A stretch of DNA of 64,000 nucleotides from Cellvibrio sp. pealriver (GCF_001183545.1 NZ_KQ236688.1:4104395-4168394); one strand, 5' to 3'; numbered from the stretch's first letter, positions 35,122-43,940 are shown. Notes: generated by a model not told the origin, from the sequence alone. Numbers and translations: made by a program.

Positions 35122-35685
35122 TTAGAACGTAATAGCGCTGGAATCCTCGCCAAACCAATGAGGTTTCTCATCGCCGCGCGCATATTCCACGGTAAAGCCT
35201 GAGTTACCAAAGCCCTGGAAGTAGGAGATGTTTACTTGGTGCTGGCCTTTGCTTAAATGGATCATGCAGGGCTGTACCGAGTAGGGGCGATCCCCCAAGT
35301 GTTCGCACACCAGTTTTCCATCAATGCTGAGTGAGAAGCCATCATCACTGCCCATCAAGAAGCGATAGTTATCTGCTTCATTCACGGTAATGGTGTGATT
35401 AACATCGACAAAAAAATCATCGCTGTACGTCGCAACATTACCTAATTTTGGGTGGCTGAAACGGTTGCTATCGATCAGGTTGAGTTTGTCCACCATCACT
35501 TCGCGCGTGAATTCAATATCGCGCGGTTGGTAAATGTTGCCGATGGATACACGATTTTTGCTGATTACCAATTTGACGACCGGATCGACACTTACTGGGG
35601 TGATGCGCACCAGAATAATAATCGTGACCAGTGCAATCAGCGCAGTGAAAATACTATTTTTATTAATAAGCTGTTGGATATTCAT
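35122..35685 (-). CDS. Membrane-anchored PA14-domain protein
   Basis: 187 residues. One N-terminal membrane segment (about 10-30) anchors a single extracytoplasmic PA14-like beta-sandwich (VATYSDDFFVDVNHTITVNEADNYRFLMGSDDGFS region, with the SDDG turn and later QGFGNSGFTVEYARG). PA14 domains often bind carbohydrates or glycoproteins. It starts two bases after the mannosyltransferase stop, so the two are one transcription and probably one functional unit. I see no enzyme signature. Confidence 0.82.
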   Translation of the reverse strand: MNIQQLINKNSIFTALIALVTIIILVRITPVSVDPVVKLVISKNRVSIGNIYQPRDIEFTREVMVDKLNLIDSNRFSHPKLGNVATYSDDFFVDVNHTITVNEADNYRFLMGSDDGFSLSIDGKLVCEHLGDRPYSVQPCMIHLSKGQHQVNISYFQGFGNSGFTVEYARGDEKPHWFGEDSSAITF

Positions 35686-35687
35686 GA

Positions 35688-37202
35688 TTATCTCACCACC
35701 TGCAATTTCCAGAAGCTATACCAGTTGCGCAATTCAAATTGGTCTTCGGTCAAACCAAATCCATAAGTAAAGGGGGAGAAGAATGCGAACACTGCAATCA
35801 CAAGCAGTGCAAACAAGCTGGCGTTAATGATGGTGTGTTTATTGTTGGCGATGACGTCGTCGCGATAAATGTAAGTAAATACCAATGCAAGATTAATTGC
35901 GCCGAATAACAATGCCATTAAATAGTGGTAGAGATACATTACCCGTTCAATTTGTAGTATCGACAGCATGTAAATGATGTACAAACTGGTGAATGCGCAA
36001 ATCCAATAAAACAGTTTTTCATCTTTAATCGGATTGCCATACACATAGCGGCCGATAATCAGACCAGCCGATAAAATAATGCCGCCAATTACCGAGAACC
36101 AGACAATAGGATTACCAATCAAGTATTTGTATTTGGTAACGGTTTTGCCGTCGATCACTTCGCGATCCCAACGGTAGCTGATGGTTTTGCTGCTCAATGG
36201 CCAGTTCATCACGTAACTGCCATTTTCATCGGGTTTGCATTCATCCAAACGCGGTACGCCGTCTGCGTACTCCGACATGTATTTCCAGTTGTCGCGCATC
36301 CCCAATGAAAACGTTTTGAGTGACCAGGTATCGCCCATGCGAATTTGATTAAGGTATTCGGGGGATGCTTTATAGGTGCGCTCTTGATATACCTTTTCAC
36401 CCAAGCCGATATGCACGTAAAACACGCCCAAAAATACCAGTGCAACAGGCACTACCGCCGCAGGCACTGTTACCGCAAGGCGCTTTGTGAGCGCTAACCA
36501 ATTCCAGCGCTTGATGTTGCTCCATTGGTCAACGCCGTACAGCATCACAAACAGCACCAATAAAATGGCGGCCGTCACTTTGACGCTGGTACCTAATCCA
36601 ATCAACACGCCGAGCAATGCGTATTGCTTCCAGGTGATGGGTATCTGGTGATTGATATGGCGAGTGATAGCGCGGGTGAAGTAATACAGCGCGGCAAGTA
36701 CAAAAAATAACTGGATGCCGTCCAAGTGCACGGCGCGGGAATGGATCACCAATGCATTATCAAAAATCACCAGGCTCGTGAATGCAGCCGCAAGCCAGGC
36801 GCGTTGGGTAATGCAGTTGAGAATGCCGTAAAAAAACAACACCGATAGCGCCATCATCACCGTTGACGGCCAGCGAAATCCTTTATACGTCATCTCGGGT
36901 GGTGCGTTATCACCGGTGAGATAATCCGTTTCCAGCAATTTGGTTTTATTGACGCTTTCATTACCGCCAAACAATGACTCACCCACCGCCATCAGCATTT
37001 TGCCGAGGGGTGGGTGAGGCTCCATATACATCACGTTATCAATATATTTTTGCGCATTGGGAACGTGATAGTTTTCATCCCAGAACATCGCTTGTGGCGA
37101 GCCATAAAAAGGAAAATAAACTCCCAGCGAAATGACCAGAATGACAGCTGGATAAATAAATTGCGCGTATTTCTTTAAGAAGCTCTGTAAGAAAATTTTC
37201 AT
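35688..37202 (-). CDS. Protein O-mannosyltransferase-like enzyme (PMT family, GT39)
   Basis: 504 residues with eleven or so membrane helices. The catalytic first loop contains FWDENYHVPNAQKYI (about 40-54; Asp-Glu pair) and the HPPLGKML motif (about 63-70); HSRAVHLDGIQLFF near 155-168 is also family-typical. Bacterial PMTs transfer mannose from a polyprenyl phosphate to secreted proteins. The tail YSFWKLQVVR ends just before the PA14 gene. Close family members are found in actinobacteria and scattered proteobacteria. The target protein is unknown, but the coupled PA14 protein or the ThuA neighbour are candidates. Confidence 0.87.
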   Translation of the reverse strand: MKIFLQSFLKKYAQFIYPAVILVISLGVYFPFYGSPQAMFWDENYHVPNAQKYIDNVMYMEPHPPLGKMLMAVGESLFGGNESVNKTKLLETDYLTGDNAPPEMTYKGFRWPSTVMMALSVLFFYGILNCITQRAWLAAAFTSLVIFDNALVIHSRAVHLDGIQLFFVLAALYYFTRAITRHINHQIPITWKQYALLGVLIGLGTSVKVTAAILLVLFVMLYGVDQWSNIKRWNWLALTKRLAVTVPAAVVPVALVFLGVFYVHIGLGEKVYQERTYKASPEYLNQIRMGDTWSLKTFSLGMRDNWKYMSEYADGVPRLDECKPDENGSYVMNWPLSSKTISYRWDREVIDGKTVTKYKYLIGNPIVWFSVIGGIILSAGLIIGRYVYGNPIKDEKLFYWICAFTSLYIIYMLSILQIERVMYLYHYLMALLFGAINLALVFTYIYRDDVIANNKHTIINASLFALLVIAVFAFFSPFTYGFGLTEDQFELRNWYSFWKLQVVR

Positions 37203-37238
37203 AATGTTATTGGTTATGGTTGATGTTGTTGTGAATTT

Positions 37239-38012
37239 TTATTTTTTGCGCAAACCCTTTCCGGTCGCTGCCCAGTAAAGCCCGCCATAAATGTGCTCAA
37301 GGAATAGGGCATCACTGTAAGTGGCAGGCATGTGCCCCAGTGCAGTGTAAAACGCACGTCCGCCATCGTAATTGTGATACCAGGCGATAGGGTGGAATTT
37401 GCCCATGCCATTACTTTTTTTGCTGCCCCAATCTGCTGCGGGATTAAAGGTTTGTTCATCGACAGTCAAAATATAGTTGAGGCCTTTGGTGCGTTCTGCA
37501 CCGAATTCATACCATTCATCAGTCCACCAAAAACGGTCGGGCATGCGTTCGAGCCCGGGAAATTTACGGTCGGTAACGGAGAGCTCTGCGGTTTGGATTT
37601 CAGGGTGAATATGGAAGGTGCGCCCCACCATTTTGGTGTACCACTCCCAATCGTATTCAGTGTCTGATGCGCTGTGTATGCCAACAAACCCTTTGCCTGC
37701 ACGAATGAAGCGCTCCATTGCAGCTTGTTGCTCATCGTTGAGGATATCGCCGGTGGTTAACAGGAATATGATGGCGTGATATTGCGTGAGTTTTTCATCG
37801 CTGAAGATGGAGGCATCTTCATGCCAGTCCACGGCGAAGTGGTGGCGAACTGCCAATTGGCGGATGGCATCAACACCTTCATTAATGGATTGGTGGTGAA
37901 AGCCATTGGTTTTAGTAAATAGAAGCACTTTGAATTGCTGTGCATGGGCGCTGAGACAGGTGAGGCTGAGTGCGCAGATAAACGCCAGGGATAATGCGAT
38001 CCGGTTAAGCAT
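37239..38012 (-). CDS. ThuA-like domain protein, secreted
   Basis: 257 residues. Signal peptide about 1-24 (CLSAHA-QQ). The mature protein is a ThuA (trehalose-utilisation, class I glutamine amidotransferase-like fold) domain: KVLLFTKTNGFHHQSI opening, DAIIFLLTTGDILNDEQQAAMERFI-like segment, GKGFVGIHSASDTEYDWEWY, and C-terminal PIAWYHNYDGGRAFYTALGH with EHIYGGLYWA. Family members are usually periplasmic and associated with carbohydrate use; the catalytic Cys of true amidotransferases is replaced. It stands 36 bases upstream of the PMT gene in the same direction. Confidence 0.9.
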   Translation of the reverse strand: MLNRIALSLAFICALSLTCLSAHAQQFKVLLFTKTNGFHHQSINEGVDAIRQLAVRHHFAVDWHEDASIFSDEKLTQYHAIIFLLTTGDILNDEQQAAMERFIRAGKGFVGIHSASDTEYDWEWYTKMVGRTFHIHPEIQTAELSVTDRKFPGLERMPDRFWWTDEWYEFGAERTKGLNYILTVDEQTFNPAADWGSKKSNGMGKFHPIAWYHNYDGGRAFYTALGHMPATYSDALFLEHIYGGLYWAATGKGLRKK

Positions 38013-38112
38013 GTTATTTCCTCGCTGATGGTTTGTTATTGTGTCCCTGTAGTCATCGGCTCATTCCATAGTCGGCCGTCATCATAAGCGATACAAATAT
38101 ATAGGCAATAAA

Positions 38113-38142
38113 AAAGGGCGCTGTGTGCGCCCTTTAGTGAAT
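38113..38142 (-). terminator. Intrinsic terminator after the PEP-CTERM gene
   Basis: Nine-base stem AAAGGGCGC/GCGCCCTTT; on the minus strand it is followed by TTTTTTATTG-like sequence. It ends the PEP-CTERM transcript. Confidence 0.88.
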
Positions 38143-38159
38143 CGATTGGTGAGCCTGAA

Positions 38160-38891
38160 TTAAGCTGAACGACGACGCGCAACAACCAAGCCTACCAAGC
38201 CTAACATCAACAGGATCAGTGAGTTTGCCTCGGGAACTTTTACTGTTTTCGCTTCAAACGTGACTGATTTGAGTTTGAAGTAGTCATTTTTTTGAGTCAG
38301 TTTATTGGATTGGGTTGGTGCACCAAACGCCGCGTTGTAAGCACCCACCAGCCAGTACTGGGACTGTATATCCGCTGGATTCACCGCGAAACTGCCACTG
38401 CCGTTGCGATTGTAGTTACCTACAACACTCCAGCCGTTACTCAACAATGTTGCCCAGTTGTTGCCGAGGCCAGCCAAGCTTCCGGAGAAGGGAGTTGCAC
38501 CGGTATAAGCAAGAACAGACACATCAGCATCGGTTTGTGCCCAGCCAATCGCCAAGCCGCTTACATCAACGATTTTGCTAAATGAAAACAACACGGCATC
38601 ATAGTCGCCCTTGGAGTTGTCAATTGCATGCTCGGGGCTACTGGCATTTTCTACTCCGATGCCAGAGCCTGACCATCTGCCGATCTTATCCTGCACGATG
38701 TTTTTGCTACCGCTGGAGCTATTAGACCAGCCGGTTACAGTGAGGTTTGCTTCGGTAGAGGTGTAGCTAAATGACCACACGTTCGTTGAGGTATTCGGTG
38801 CGAGGTTAATGGTCACCGGTAATGCAACCGCGTTCATAGCGAAGCCAGTGCTTAATGCGATTCCTGCAATAAACGATTTAATGGATGGCAT
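38160..38891 (-). CDS. PEP-CTERM sorting domain protein
   Basis: About 243 residues from the ATG at 38891 (MPSIKSFIAGIALSTG), which gives a good signal peptide; a longer start at 38927 is possible. The C-terminus has VPEANSLILLMLGLVGLVVARRRSA-type layout: a PEA variant of PEP, a hydrophobic helix and an Arg cluster, the tripartite exosortase signal. The mature part is Ser/Asn/Gly-rich and beta-like, as in many exopolysaccharide-associated substrates. EpsH/XrtA exosortase is not in the window and must be elsewhere. Confidence 0.85.
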   Translation of the reverse strand: MPSIKSFIAGIALSTGFAMNAVALPVTINLAPNTSTNVWSFSYTSTEANLTVTGWSNSSSGSKNIVQDKIGRWSGSGIGVENASSPEHAIDNSKGDYDAVLFSFSKIVDVSGLAIGWAQTDADVSVLAYTGATPFSGSLAGLGNNWATLLSNGWSVVGNYNRNGSGSFAVNPADIQSQYWLVGAYNAAFGAPTQSNKLTQKNDYFKLKSVTFEAKTVKVPEANSLILLMLGLVGLVVARRRSA

Positions 38892-38931
38892 GATGTGTTG
38901 AGTCCAATAGATTTGAGTGAGTGACATTTAT

Positions 38932-38945
38932 GACTGTTAACAGTC
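38932..38945. promoter_or_regulatory. 14-bp perfect palindrome upstream of the PEP-CTERM gene
   Basis: GACTGTTAACAGTC, 41 bases before the preferred ATG. It may be an operator; in the same region the sequence is AT-rich and likely holds the promoter. Confidence 0.4.
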
Positions 38946-39087
38946 GTTTACTATCGGCGAATAGCAAATTGTGCGCCATGTCTCATAACTTGTTGATTAT
39001 CCATCTGTAGTTGATTTTGATGAAAAATGATCGAAATAGTTATGTCAGATTTTTCGACAATATATGTACCTATATTAGATACAAAAA

Positions 39088-39106
39088 AGCCCGAACGAGT
39101 CGGGCT
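39088..39106 (-). terminator. Intrinsic terminator after the antiporter gene
   Basis: Seven-base stem AGCCCGA/TCGGGCT with a T6 run on the minus strand, 64 bases beyond the antiporter stop. Confidence 0.88.
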
Positions 39107-39169
39107 GAAAGGGCATAACGCACGGTAAGGAGAGCTAATGCAATATCAAACGGTTTGGGGTTTTGCGGG

Positions 39170-40447
39170 TTACTGTGTTTCTTCTGCGCCAACTGCGGCA
39201 AGTTCACCCGTTTCACGAGCGCGTTTACCGTAGACGAGCTCAAAGAGTGGTGATGCCATCAAAGTGGTAACAATCGCCATCAGCACCATTATGGAAAAAA
39301 GTGCCGGGCCAATAACGCCGGCTTGCAAGCCAATATTGATAATAATCAGCTCCATCAAGCCGCGCGCATTCATCAGTGCGCCAATCCCCATCGCTGTACG
39401 GTTGTCAGCACCGCACAGGCGGGCTGCCCCCCAGCAGGCAACGCCTTTGGCGAGGATCGAACCCACTAAAATTACCGCTGCAATCGCCAGCAGCTCCATG
39501 TTGTTAACCATAGTGAGTTGGGTATTAAGGCCTGAGTAAGTAAAGAAGATTGGGATCAGCGCGATTACGACGAAGGGCTCCAGTTGGCGTTTGACTTCTT
39601 GCGTCAGTTTACCGCGCGGCATAATCGCGCCGAGTAAGAATCCACCAAACACAGCATGCAGGCCAATCGCGTCCGCGGTAAAAGCGGACAACATAAAACA
39701 CATCAAAACGATAGCGAGTAATGTTGGGCTGAGCGTTTGCTGTTTTTCTGCAGCGCGCGCTAGAGGTGCCAGTAGTTTGGGGGCAACCAGAATCATAAAG
39801 GTGGCGAAAATTATCCCCCCGATGATGGTTTTAATGGCCAACTCCGCACCCGCGCCAAATGTTGCCAATACAATCGCCAGCACACACCAAGCTCCTGCAT
39901 CGTCAATTGCGCCCGCTGATAGTGACAAGGTACCGAGCTTGGTTTGGCTAAGGCCGCGCTCGTGGATAATCCGCGCCAGCATAGGGAAGGCGGTAATCGC
40001 AATGCATGCACCCATAAACAGGGTTGCACTGAAAGCGGTCGCTTTTTCAGAAAAGAGTCCGGGCACGCTCATCAGCCACGGAGTAATGGCAATCGCCACC
40101 AAAAACGGTGCTGCCATACCGGAGATGGAAACGGCAGCTGCACTTTTGAGATTGGCCTTGAAGTGATCGCCGCGAAAGCCAAGCCCCACCAAAAACATAT
40201 ACATGCCCACGCCCAGTTGTGCGCCTACATAAAGAACGCCTTTCATCTCGGTAGGGAAGATGGTTTTTTGGAGTTCCGGCATTAATAAGCCAAATAGTGA
40301 TGGGCCGAGGATAACCCCGGCAATCATTTCCCCGACCACTTGGGGTTGGTGAAGGTATTTTTGTCCAATCCAGCCTACCAAACGGCAAACAGCAAGGATG
40401 ACGAACATCTGTAGGAAAAACACTACGGAGAGTTGGGCAATTGACAT
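39170..40447 (-). CDS. CPA2 family cation:proton antiporter
   Basis: 425 residues with about 12 membrane helices, matching the length of the KefB/GerN membrane domain without a TrkA-N tail. Family features are QPQVVGEMIAGVILGPS near 37-53, ITAFPMLARIIHERGLSQTKLG in the middle with the ion-binding AIDDAGAW Asp pair, and GLMELIIINIGLQAGVIGPALFS near 365. Exchanges Na+ or K+ for H+ across the inner membrane. Start ATG 40447 is preferred to 40459. It is divergent from oxyR, with which it shares a 222-bp control region containing an ATAG-N7-CTAT site. A link to oxidative or redox stress is inference. Confidence 0.9.
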   Translation of the reverse strand: MSIAQLSVVFFLQMFVILAVCRLVGWIGQKYLHQPQVVGEMIAGVILGPSLFGLLMPELQKTIFPTEMKGVLYVGAQLGVGMYMFLVGLGFRGDHFKANLKSAAAVSISGMAAPFLVAIAITPWLMSVPGLFSEKATAFSATLFMGACIAITAFPMLARIIHERGLSQTKLGTLSLSAGAIDDAGAWCVLAIVLATFGAGAELAIKTIIGGIIFATFMILVAPKLLAPLARAAEKQQTLSPTLLAIVLMCFMLSAFTADAIGLHAVFGGFLLGAIMPRGKLTQEVKRQLEPFVVIALIPIFFTYSGLNTQLTMVNNMELLAIAAVILVGSILAKGVACWGAARLCGADNRTAMGIGALMNARGLMELIIINIGLQAGVIGPALFSIMVLMAIVTTLMASPLFELVYGKRARETGELAAVGAEETQ

Positions 40448-40558
40448 GGCTACATCCAATTTTTATTGATTTAATCGTTGTTACTACTTGCCCAGCGCAA
40501 GGCAATTTGTGGCTGGATATTTAATGTGAGGCGCGCGCAGGGCGGCAACCGGAATGCC

Positions 40559-40573
40559 ATAGACATTATCTAT
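40559..40573. promoter_or_regulatory. OxyR-like half-site ATAG-N7-CTAT
   Basis: ATAGACATTATCTAT lies between divergent antiporter and oxyR genes, 97 bases before the oxyR ATG. It matches the OxyR consensus ATAGntnnnanCTAT except at one inner base. The second half-site expected seven bases further is poorly conserved, so binding is only a hypothesis. Confidence 0.5.
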
Positions 40574-40669
40574 AGTGTTTGCGGAGCGATTTTTTTAGCG
40601 ATAGGTTTTTGCCTTGCACGCAAGATATGTGCACACTGATAGCTGCTTTTCCTTTGGTGCCTTACCCCT

Positions 40670-41632
40670 ATGACCCTTACCGAACTGCGTTACATCGTTG
40701 TCCTTGCCGAGGAGCAACATTTTGGCCGCACGGCTGAGCGCTGCCATGTGAGCCAGCCGACCTTGAGTATTGCGGTCAGAAAACTGGAAGAGGAATTGGG
40801 TGTGGAGCTGTTTGAACGCACCAAAACCTGCGTCAAACCTAATGAAATTGGTGGGCAAATCGTAGCGCAGGCAAAAGCGTTGCTGGCTAATGTGGCGAGT
40901 ATCAAAGCGCTTGCCGATGCAGGCAAAGATCAGCTTGGTAGCCCTCTTGCTTTGGGTACTATTTTTACTATGGGGCCTTACCTTCTGCCCCAGCTTATTC
41001 CGCACTTGCAAAAGCAGGTTCCGGAAATGCCGTTATTTGTGCAAGAAGACCTCACGGAAAGCTTGCGTAAAAAATTACGCGATGGCGTGTTGGATGTGAT
41101 TCTGGTTTCCCTGCCGTTCAATGCGCCGGATGTGGTTACCCAGGAGTTATTTGATGAGCCGCTGGTGTTGGTTATGCCCTACACACACCCATTGGTGCAT
41201 CTACAGGAAATCACATTGGATGATATAAAACAGCAGCAGCTATTACTGATGGGCCCTGGGCATTGCTTGCGTGAGCAGGTGCTGGAGCTGATTCCGGGGC
41301 TGCGCGAGCAAGTGGCTGATGCCGCTTATCATTGTGCAGAAGCAAATAGTTTGGAAACGCTTCGCTATATGATTGCGGCAGGTCTAGGCTTAAGCATATT
41401 GCCACGCTCCGCAGCAGAGGCGAGTCTGTGCCAGGCGAATCGATTGGTGGCGCGTCCGCTAGCGATCCCCGGTAGCCAACGGCGTTTGGCACTTGCATGG
41501 CGCGCCAGCTTCCCGCGTTACAAAGCGATTGATGTGTTGCGCAAATCCATACTGACATGTAGCGGAGCTTATTGGAGTTTCACCACTGAACCCGATGAAA
41601 ATGTGCAGACTATGCTATCGGTTCATTGGTAA
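40670..41632 (+). CDS. oxyR: OxyR-type LysR family regulator lacking the resolving cysteine
   Basis: 320 residues. Winged helix-turn-helix at 1-60 (TLTELRYIVVLAEEQHFGRTAERCHVS), then the OxyR-type regulatory domain. The peroxidatic Cys199 is present in GPGHCLREQ, with numbering identical to E. coli, but the position of Cys208 is Ile. Another Cys occurs at 222 (AYHCAEA). The usual C199-C208 disulfide therefore cannot form; activation may rely on sulfenic acid, Cys222, or the protein may regulate something else. A candidate OxyR half-site is upstream. Divergent from the antiporter and 31 bases upstream of the halogenase gene. Confidence 0.88.
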   Translation: MTLTELRYIVVLAEEQHFGRTAERCHVSQPTLSIAVRKLEEELGVELFERTKTCVKPNEIGGQIVAQAKALLANVASIKALADAGKDQLGSPLALGTIFTMGPYLLPQLIPHLQKQVPEMPLFVQEDLTESLRKKLRDGVLDVILVSLPFNAPDVVTQELFDEPLVLVMPYTHPLVHLQEITLDDIKQQQLLLMGPGHCLREQVLELIPGLREQVADAAYHCAEANSLETLRYMIAAGLGLSILPRSAAEASLCQANRLVARPLAIPGSQRRLALAWRASFPRYKAIDVLRKSILTCSGAYWSFTTEPDENVQTMLSVHW

Positions 41633-41663
41633 CTATTGAGTTGTTTGTGAGTAAGAAAACATT

Positions 41664-43190
41664 ATGACCGCCAGCATTAATCCACTTAAAAAAATCGTCA
41701 TCCTCGGCGGTGGTACATCCGGCTGGATTGCAGCCTCCATGCTTGTCGCACATCTAAAGCGGGAGCTTTGCGAAATCGAATTGGTTGAGTCGGAAGACAT
41801 TAGTTCGATTGGTGTCGGTGAATCAACAATACCACCGGTGGTTCGTTTGGTGACCAGCCTGGGAATCGATGAAGAAGAATTTATCCGCGAGACACAAGCC
41901 TGTTACAAACTCGGCATTAAATTTGTTGATTGGCGGACGAAGAACCAAACCTATTTTCATCCTTATGGCGCGCTGGGTAAACGCATCGGCTCGCAGGATT
42001 TTTATCAATGCTGGCTGAAAGCAACCAAAGAGGGCGAGGATTACAATCTGCAAGATTTTTCCCCCTGTGCCGTAATGGCCGCGCAGGAAAAGTTTTTCTT
42101 ACCTTCGCAGGCAATGAATACACCGATTGGCGGCGCAGGTTATGCCGTGCATCTGGATGCTAAATTAGTCGCTGCCTATTTGCGTCGCTATGCTGAAGAG
42201 CGCGGCGTCAAACGCAGTGAAGGCAATTGCGTGAATGTGTTGCGTAAAGAAAATGGTTTTATTGAGGCGTTGGAATTATCGACGGGTGAAAAAATTGGTG
42301 GCGATTTTTTTATTGATTGTTCGGGTTTCAAAGCGCTGCTGATTGAAAAATCATTGGGCGTAGAATTTGAAGATTGGTCGCATTATTTACCTTGTGATCG
42401 CGCATATGTAGTGAAAACAGAAAAAGCGGGATCGCGCATGCCGTACACCACCGCAACAGCACGCAAATCCGGTTGGGGGTGGCGCATTCCATTGCGCAAT
42501 GGCACAGGTCACGGCTACGTATATTCCAGTAAATTTTGCAGCGACGCTGAAGCCAAAACGACCTTATTGAAAAATTTGGATGCGCCGCGCATCAGCGATC
42601 CTCGCATGATTAGTTTCAATACCGGTCGGCGAAAAGAATTCTGGCGGGGCAATTGTTTGGCGTTGGGGTTATCGGGTGGTTTTGTCGAACCGCTGGAGTC
42701 AACTGCCATCCATTTAATTGCGCGTGGTATGGATTTCTTTTTGCGCTTTTTTCCTGATGCAGAATGCGAGCGCAGCCTGCAGCGAGAATACAATCGTCGC
42801 ATGGCAGCCGATTATGAAGAGGTGCGCGATTTTATTGTGCTGCACTATTGCACGACCGAGCGCGATGACAGCGAATTTTGGCGCTGGTGTAAAACCATGG
42901 ATTTGCCTGAGTCATTACGTGAGCGTATAGAGTTGTTTCGTGGGCATGGCATTTTGCGCGAAGACAATGATGAATTGTTTCGTGCGGCCAGCTGGCAATC
43001 CGTCTTTGAAGGAATGGGGATTCGCCCGCAAAAATATAATCCGCGCGTGGACAATCTGGATTACCAGCAGATCAGTGATACCCTGAAGCTTGCGCGCTCA
43101 GCCATCTTCAATATGGTTAAAAGCCTGCCCAGCCACGATGAGTATCTGGAGGAGCATTATGGAATGGTGACTGTCTCTGCAAAAGACTAA
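41664..43190 (+). CDS. Flavin-dependent tryptophan halogenase family protein
   Basis: 508 residues. FAD motif GGGTSGW at 15-21, the conserved Lys (Lys82, in CYKLGIKFVDW) that forms the chloramine or stabilises HOCl, the family fingerprint WGWRIP at 271-276, and Glu345 in EPLEST. All catalytic positions of PrnA-like enzymes are therefore kept. It would chlorinate or brominate tryptophan or another indole using FADH2, Cl- and O2. No flavin reductase, TonB receptor or biosynthetic cluster is adjacent. Many Cellvibrio and Xanthomonas relatives carry several such genes near TonB receptors with unknown substrates. It is 31 bases behind oxyR in the same direction. Confidence 0.9.
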   Translation: MTASINPLKKIVILGGGTSGWIAASMLVAHLKRELCEIELVESEDISSIGVGESTIPPVVRLVTSLGIDEEEFIRETQACYKLGIKFVDWRTKNQTYFHPYGALGKRIGSQDFYQCWLKATKEGEDYNLQDFSPCAVMAAQEKFFLPSQAMNTPIGGAGYAVHLDAKLVAAYLRRYAEERGVKRSEGNCVNVLRKENGFIEALELSTGEKIGGDFFIDCSGFKALLIEKSLGVEFEDWSHYLPCDRAYVVKTEKAGSRMPYTTATARKSGWGWRIPLRNGTGHGYVYSSKFCSDAEAKTTLLKNLDAPRISDPRMISFNTGRRKEFWRGNCLALGLSGGFVEPLESTAIHLIARGMDFFLRFFPDAECERSLQREYNRRMAADYEEVRDFIVLHYCTTERDDSEFWRWCKTMDLPESLRERIELFRGHGILREDNDELFRAASWQSVFEGMGIRPQKYNPRVDNLDYQQISDTLKLARSAIFNMVKSLPSHDEYLEEHYGMVTVSAKD

Positions 43191-43310
43191 TCGCTTTGGT
43201 TGGTGAACTCAGGCGTGAAATGCAGGTCAACATTAGCCGATCTTTTTGTATTGTGGGCGCGACTAAAACTTCAAGTCATTTACATTGCGGAATAAAAGTG
43301 GAATAAACCG

Positions 43311-43763
43311 ATGGGCAAGGCCTTTGTTGTAGTGTTGATGATTTTCATTCTAGCTGGGTGCAGCAATAGCGGGCGCAGCTATGTCGATACCGAGATGACA
43401 GAAACCCTTGAGGTGGAAATCCTGCCTAATGCCAGCAAGATGTTTACCTATCGCCTGCGTTGGCCTGAAGAGCATATTCCCAGCCATATCCAGATTGCGC
43501 GCAATGGCAATAATCCTGAACGCGGTTTTGCCCAAGGCGGTGTTGATGTGGGGCGCAGCACCCATGAGCGCTTGCTGGCGAATACAGCCTATGTCGTCGA
43601 GCGTTCAGGGTATTGTCGGGATGGTTTTTTCGAGTTGGATCGCAGTATCTCCCGCTATCATCTCTGGGTGCGCGGAGAGTGCAAAGATAGCGCGACAGAC
43701 GCTGACCGCCAGTCATTTGGTTCAGGGCAGACGTTGACCTCAGGGCGCTGGGGAAAGTCTTGA
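43311..43763 (+). CDS. Hypothetical lipoprotein, 150 aa
   Basis: Lipobox LAGC (Cys17) after a short signal (GKAFVVVLMIFI). The mature part is polar, beta-like, with TYRLRWPEEHIPSHIQIARNG and two Cys in SGYCRDG and RGECKD that could form a disulfide. I do not recognise the family. It stands alone between the halogenase and gltB. A terminator follows about 150 bases further. Confidence 0.7.
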   Translation: MGKAFVVVLMIFILAGCSNSGRSYVDTEMTETLEVEILPNASKMFTYRLRWPEEHIPSHIQIARNGNNPERGFAQGGVDVGRSTHERLLANTAYVVERSGYCRDGFFELDRSISRYHLWVRGECKDSATDADRQSFGSGQTLTSGRWGKS

Positions 43764-43913
43764 GCCTAGCTCCGACACAGTTCAGCTGGCGCGCAGAATC
43801 CTCTAATTCATCGGTCTTGCAGCGTATTATCTCCCTATAGTTCGATCCTTGCCCTTCCGGCCTTATCTTGCTAATACCCCTCCAAGCGGGTAATATCCTG
43901 CGCCCATTTGCCT

Positions 43914-43940
43914 AGCCCCTACAACCTCAGGGGCTTTTTT
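43914..43940 (+). terminator. Intrinsic terminator between the lipoprotein gene and gltB
   Basis: Seven-base stem AGCCCCT/AGGGGCT with eight-base loop and six T. It lies 118 bases before the gltB ATG, so it could also act as an attenuator if the gltB promoter is upstream; the gap 43764-44057 contains nothing else I can support. Confidence 0.85.

Noticed and set aside
39591..40166. Plus-strand 191-residue open frame opposite the antiporter
   Set aside because: Shadow of the hydrophobic antiporter gene; no start signal or motif.
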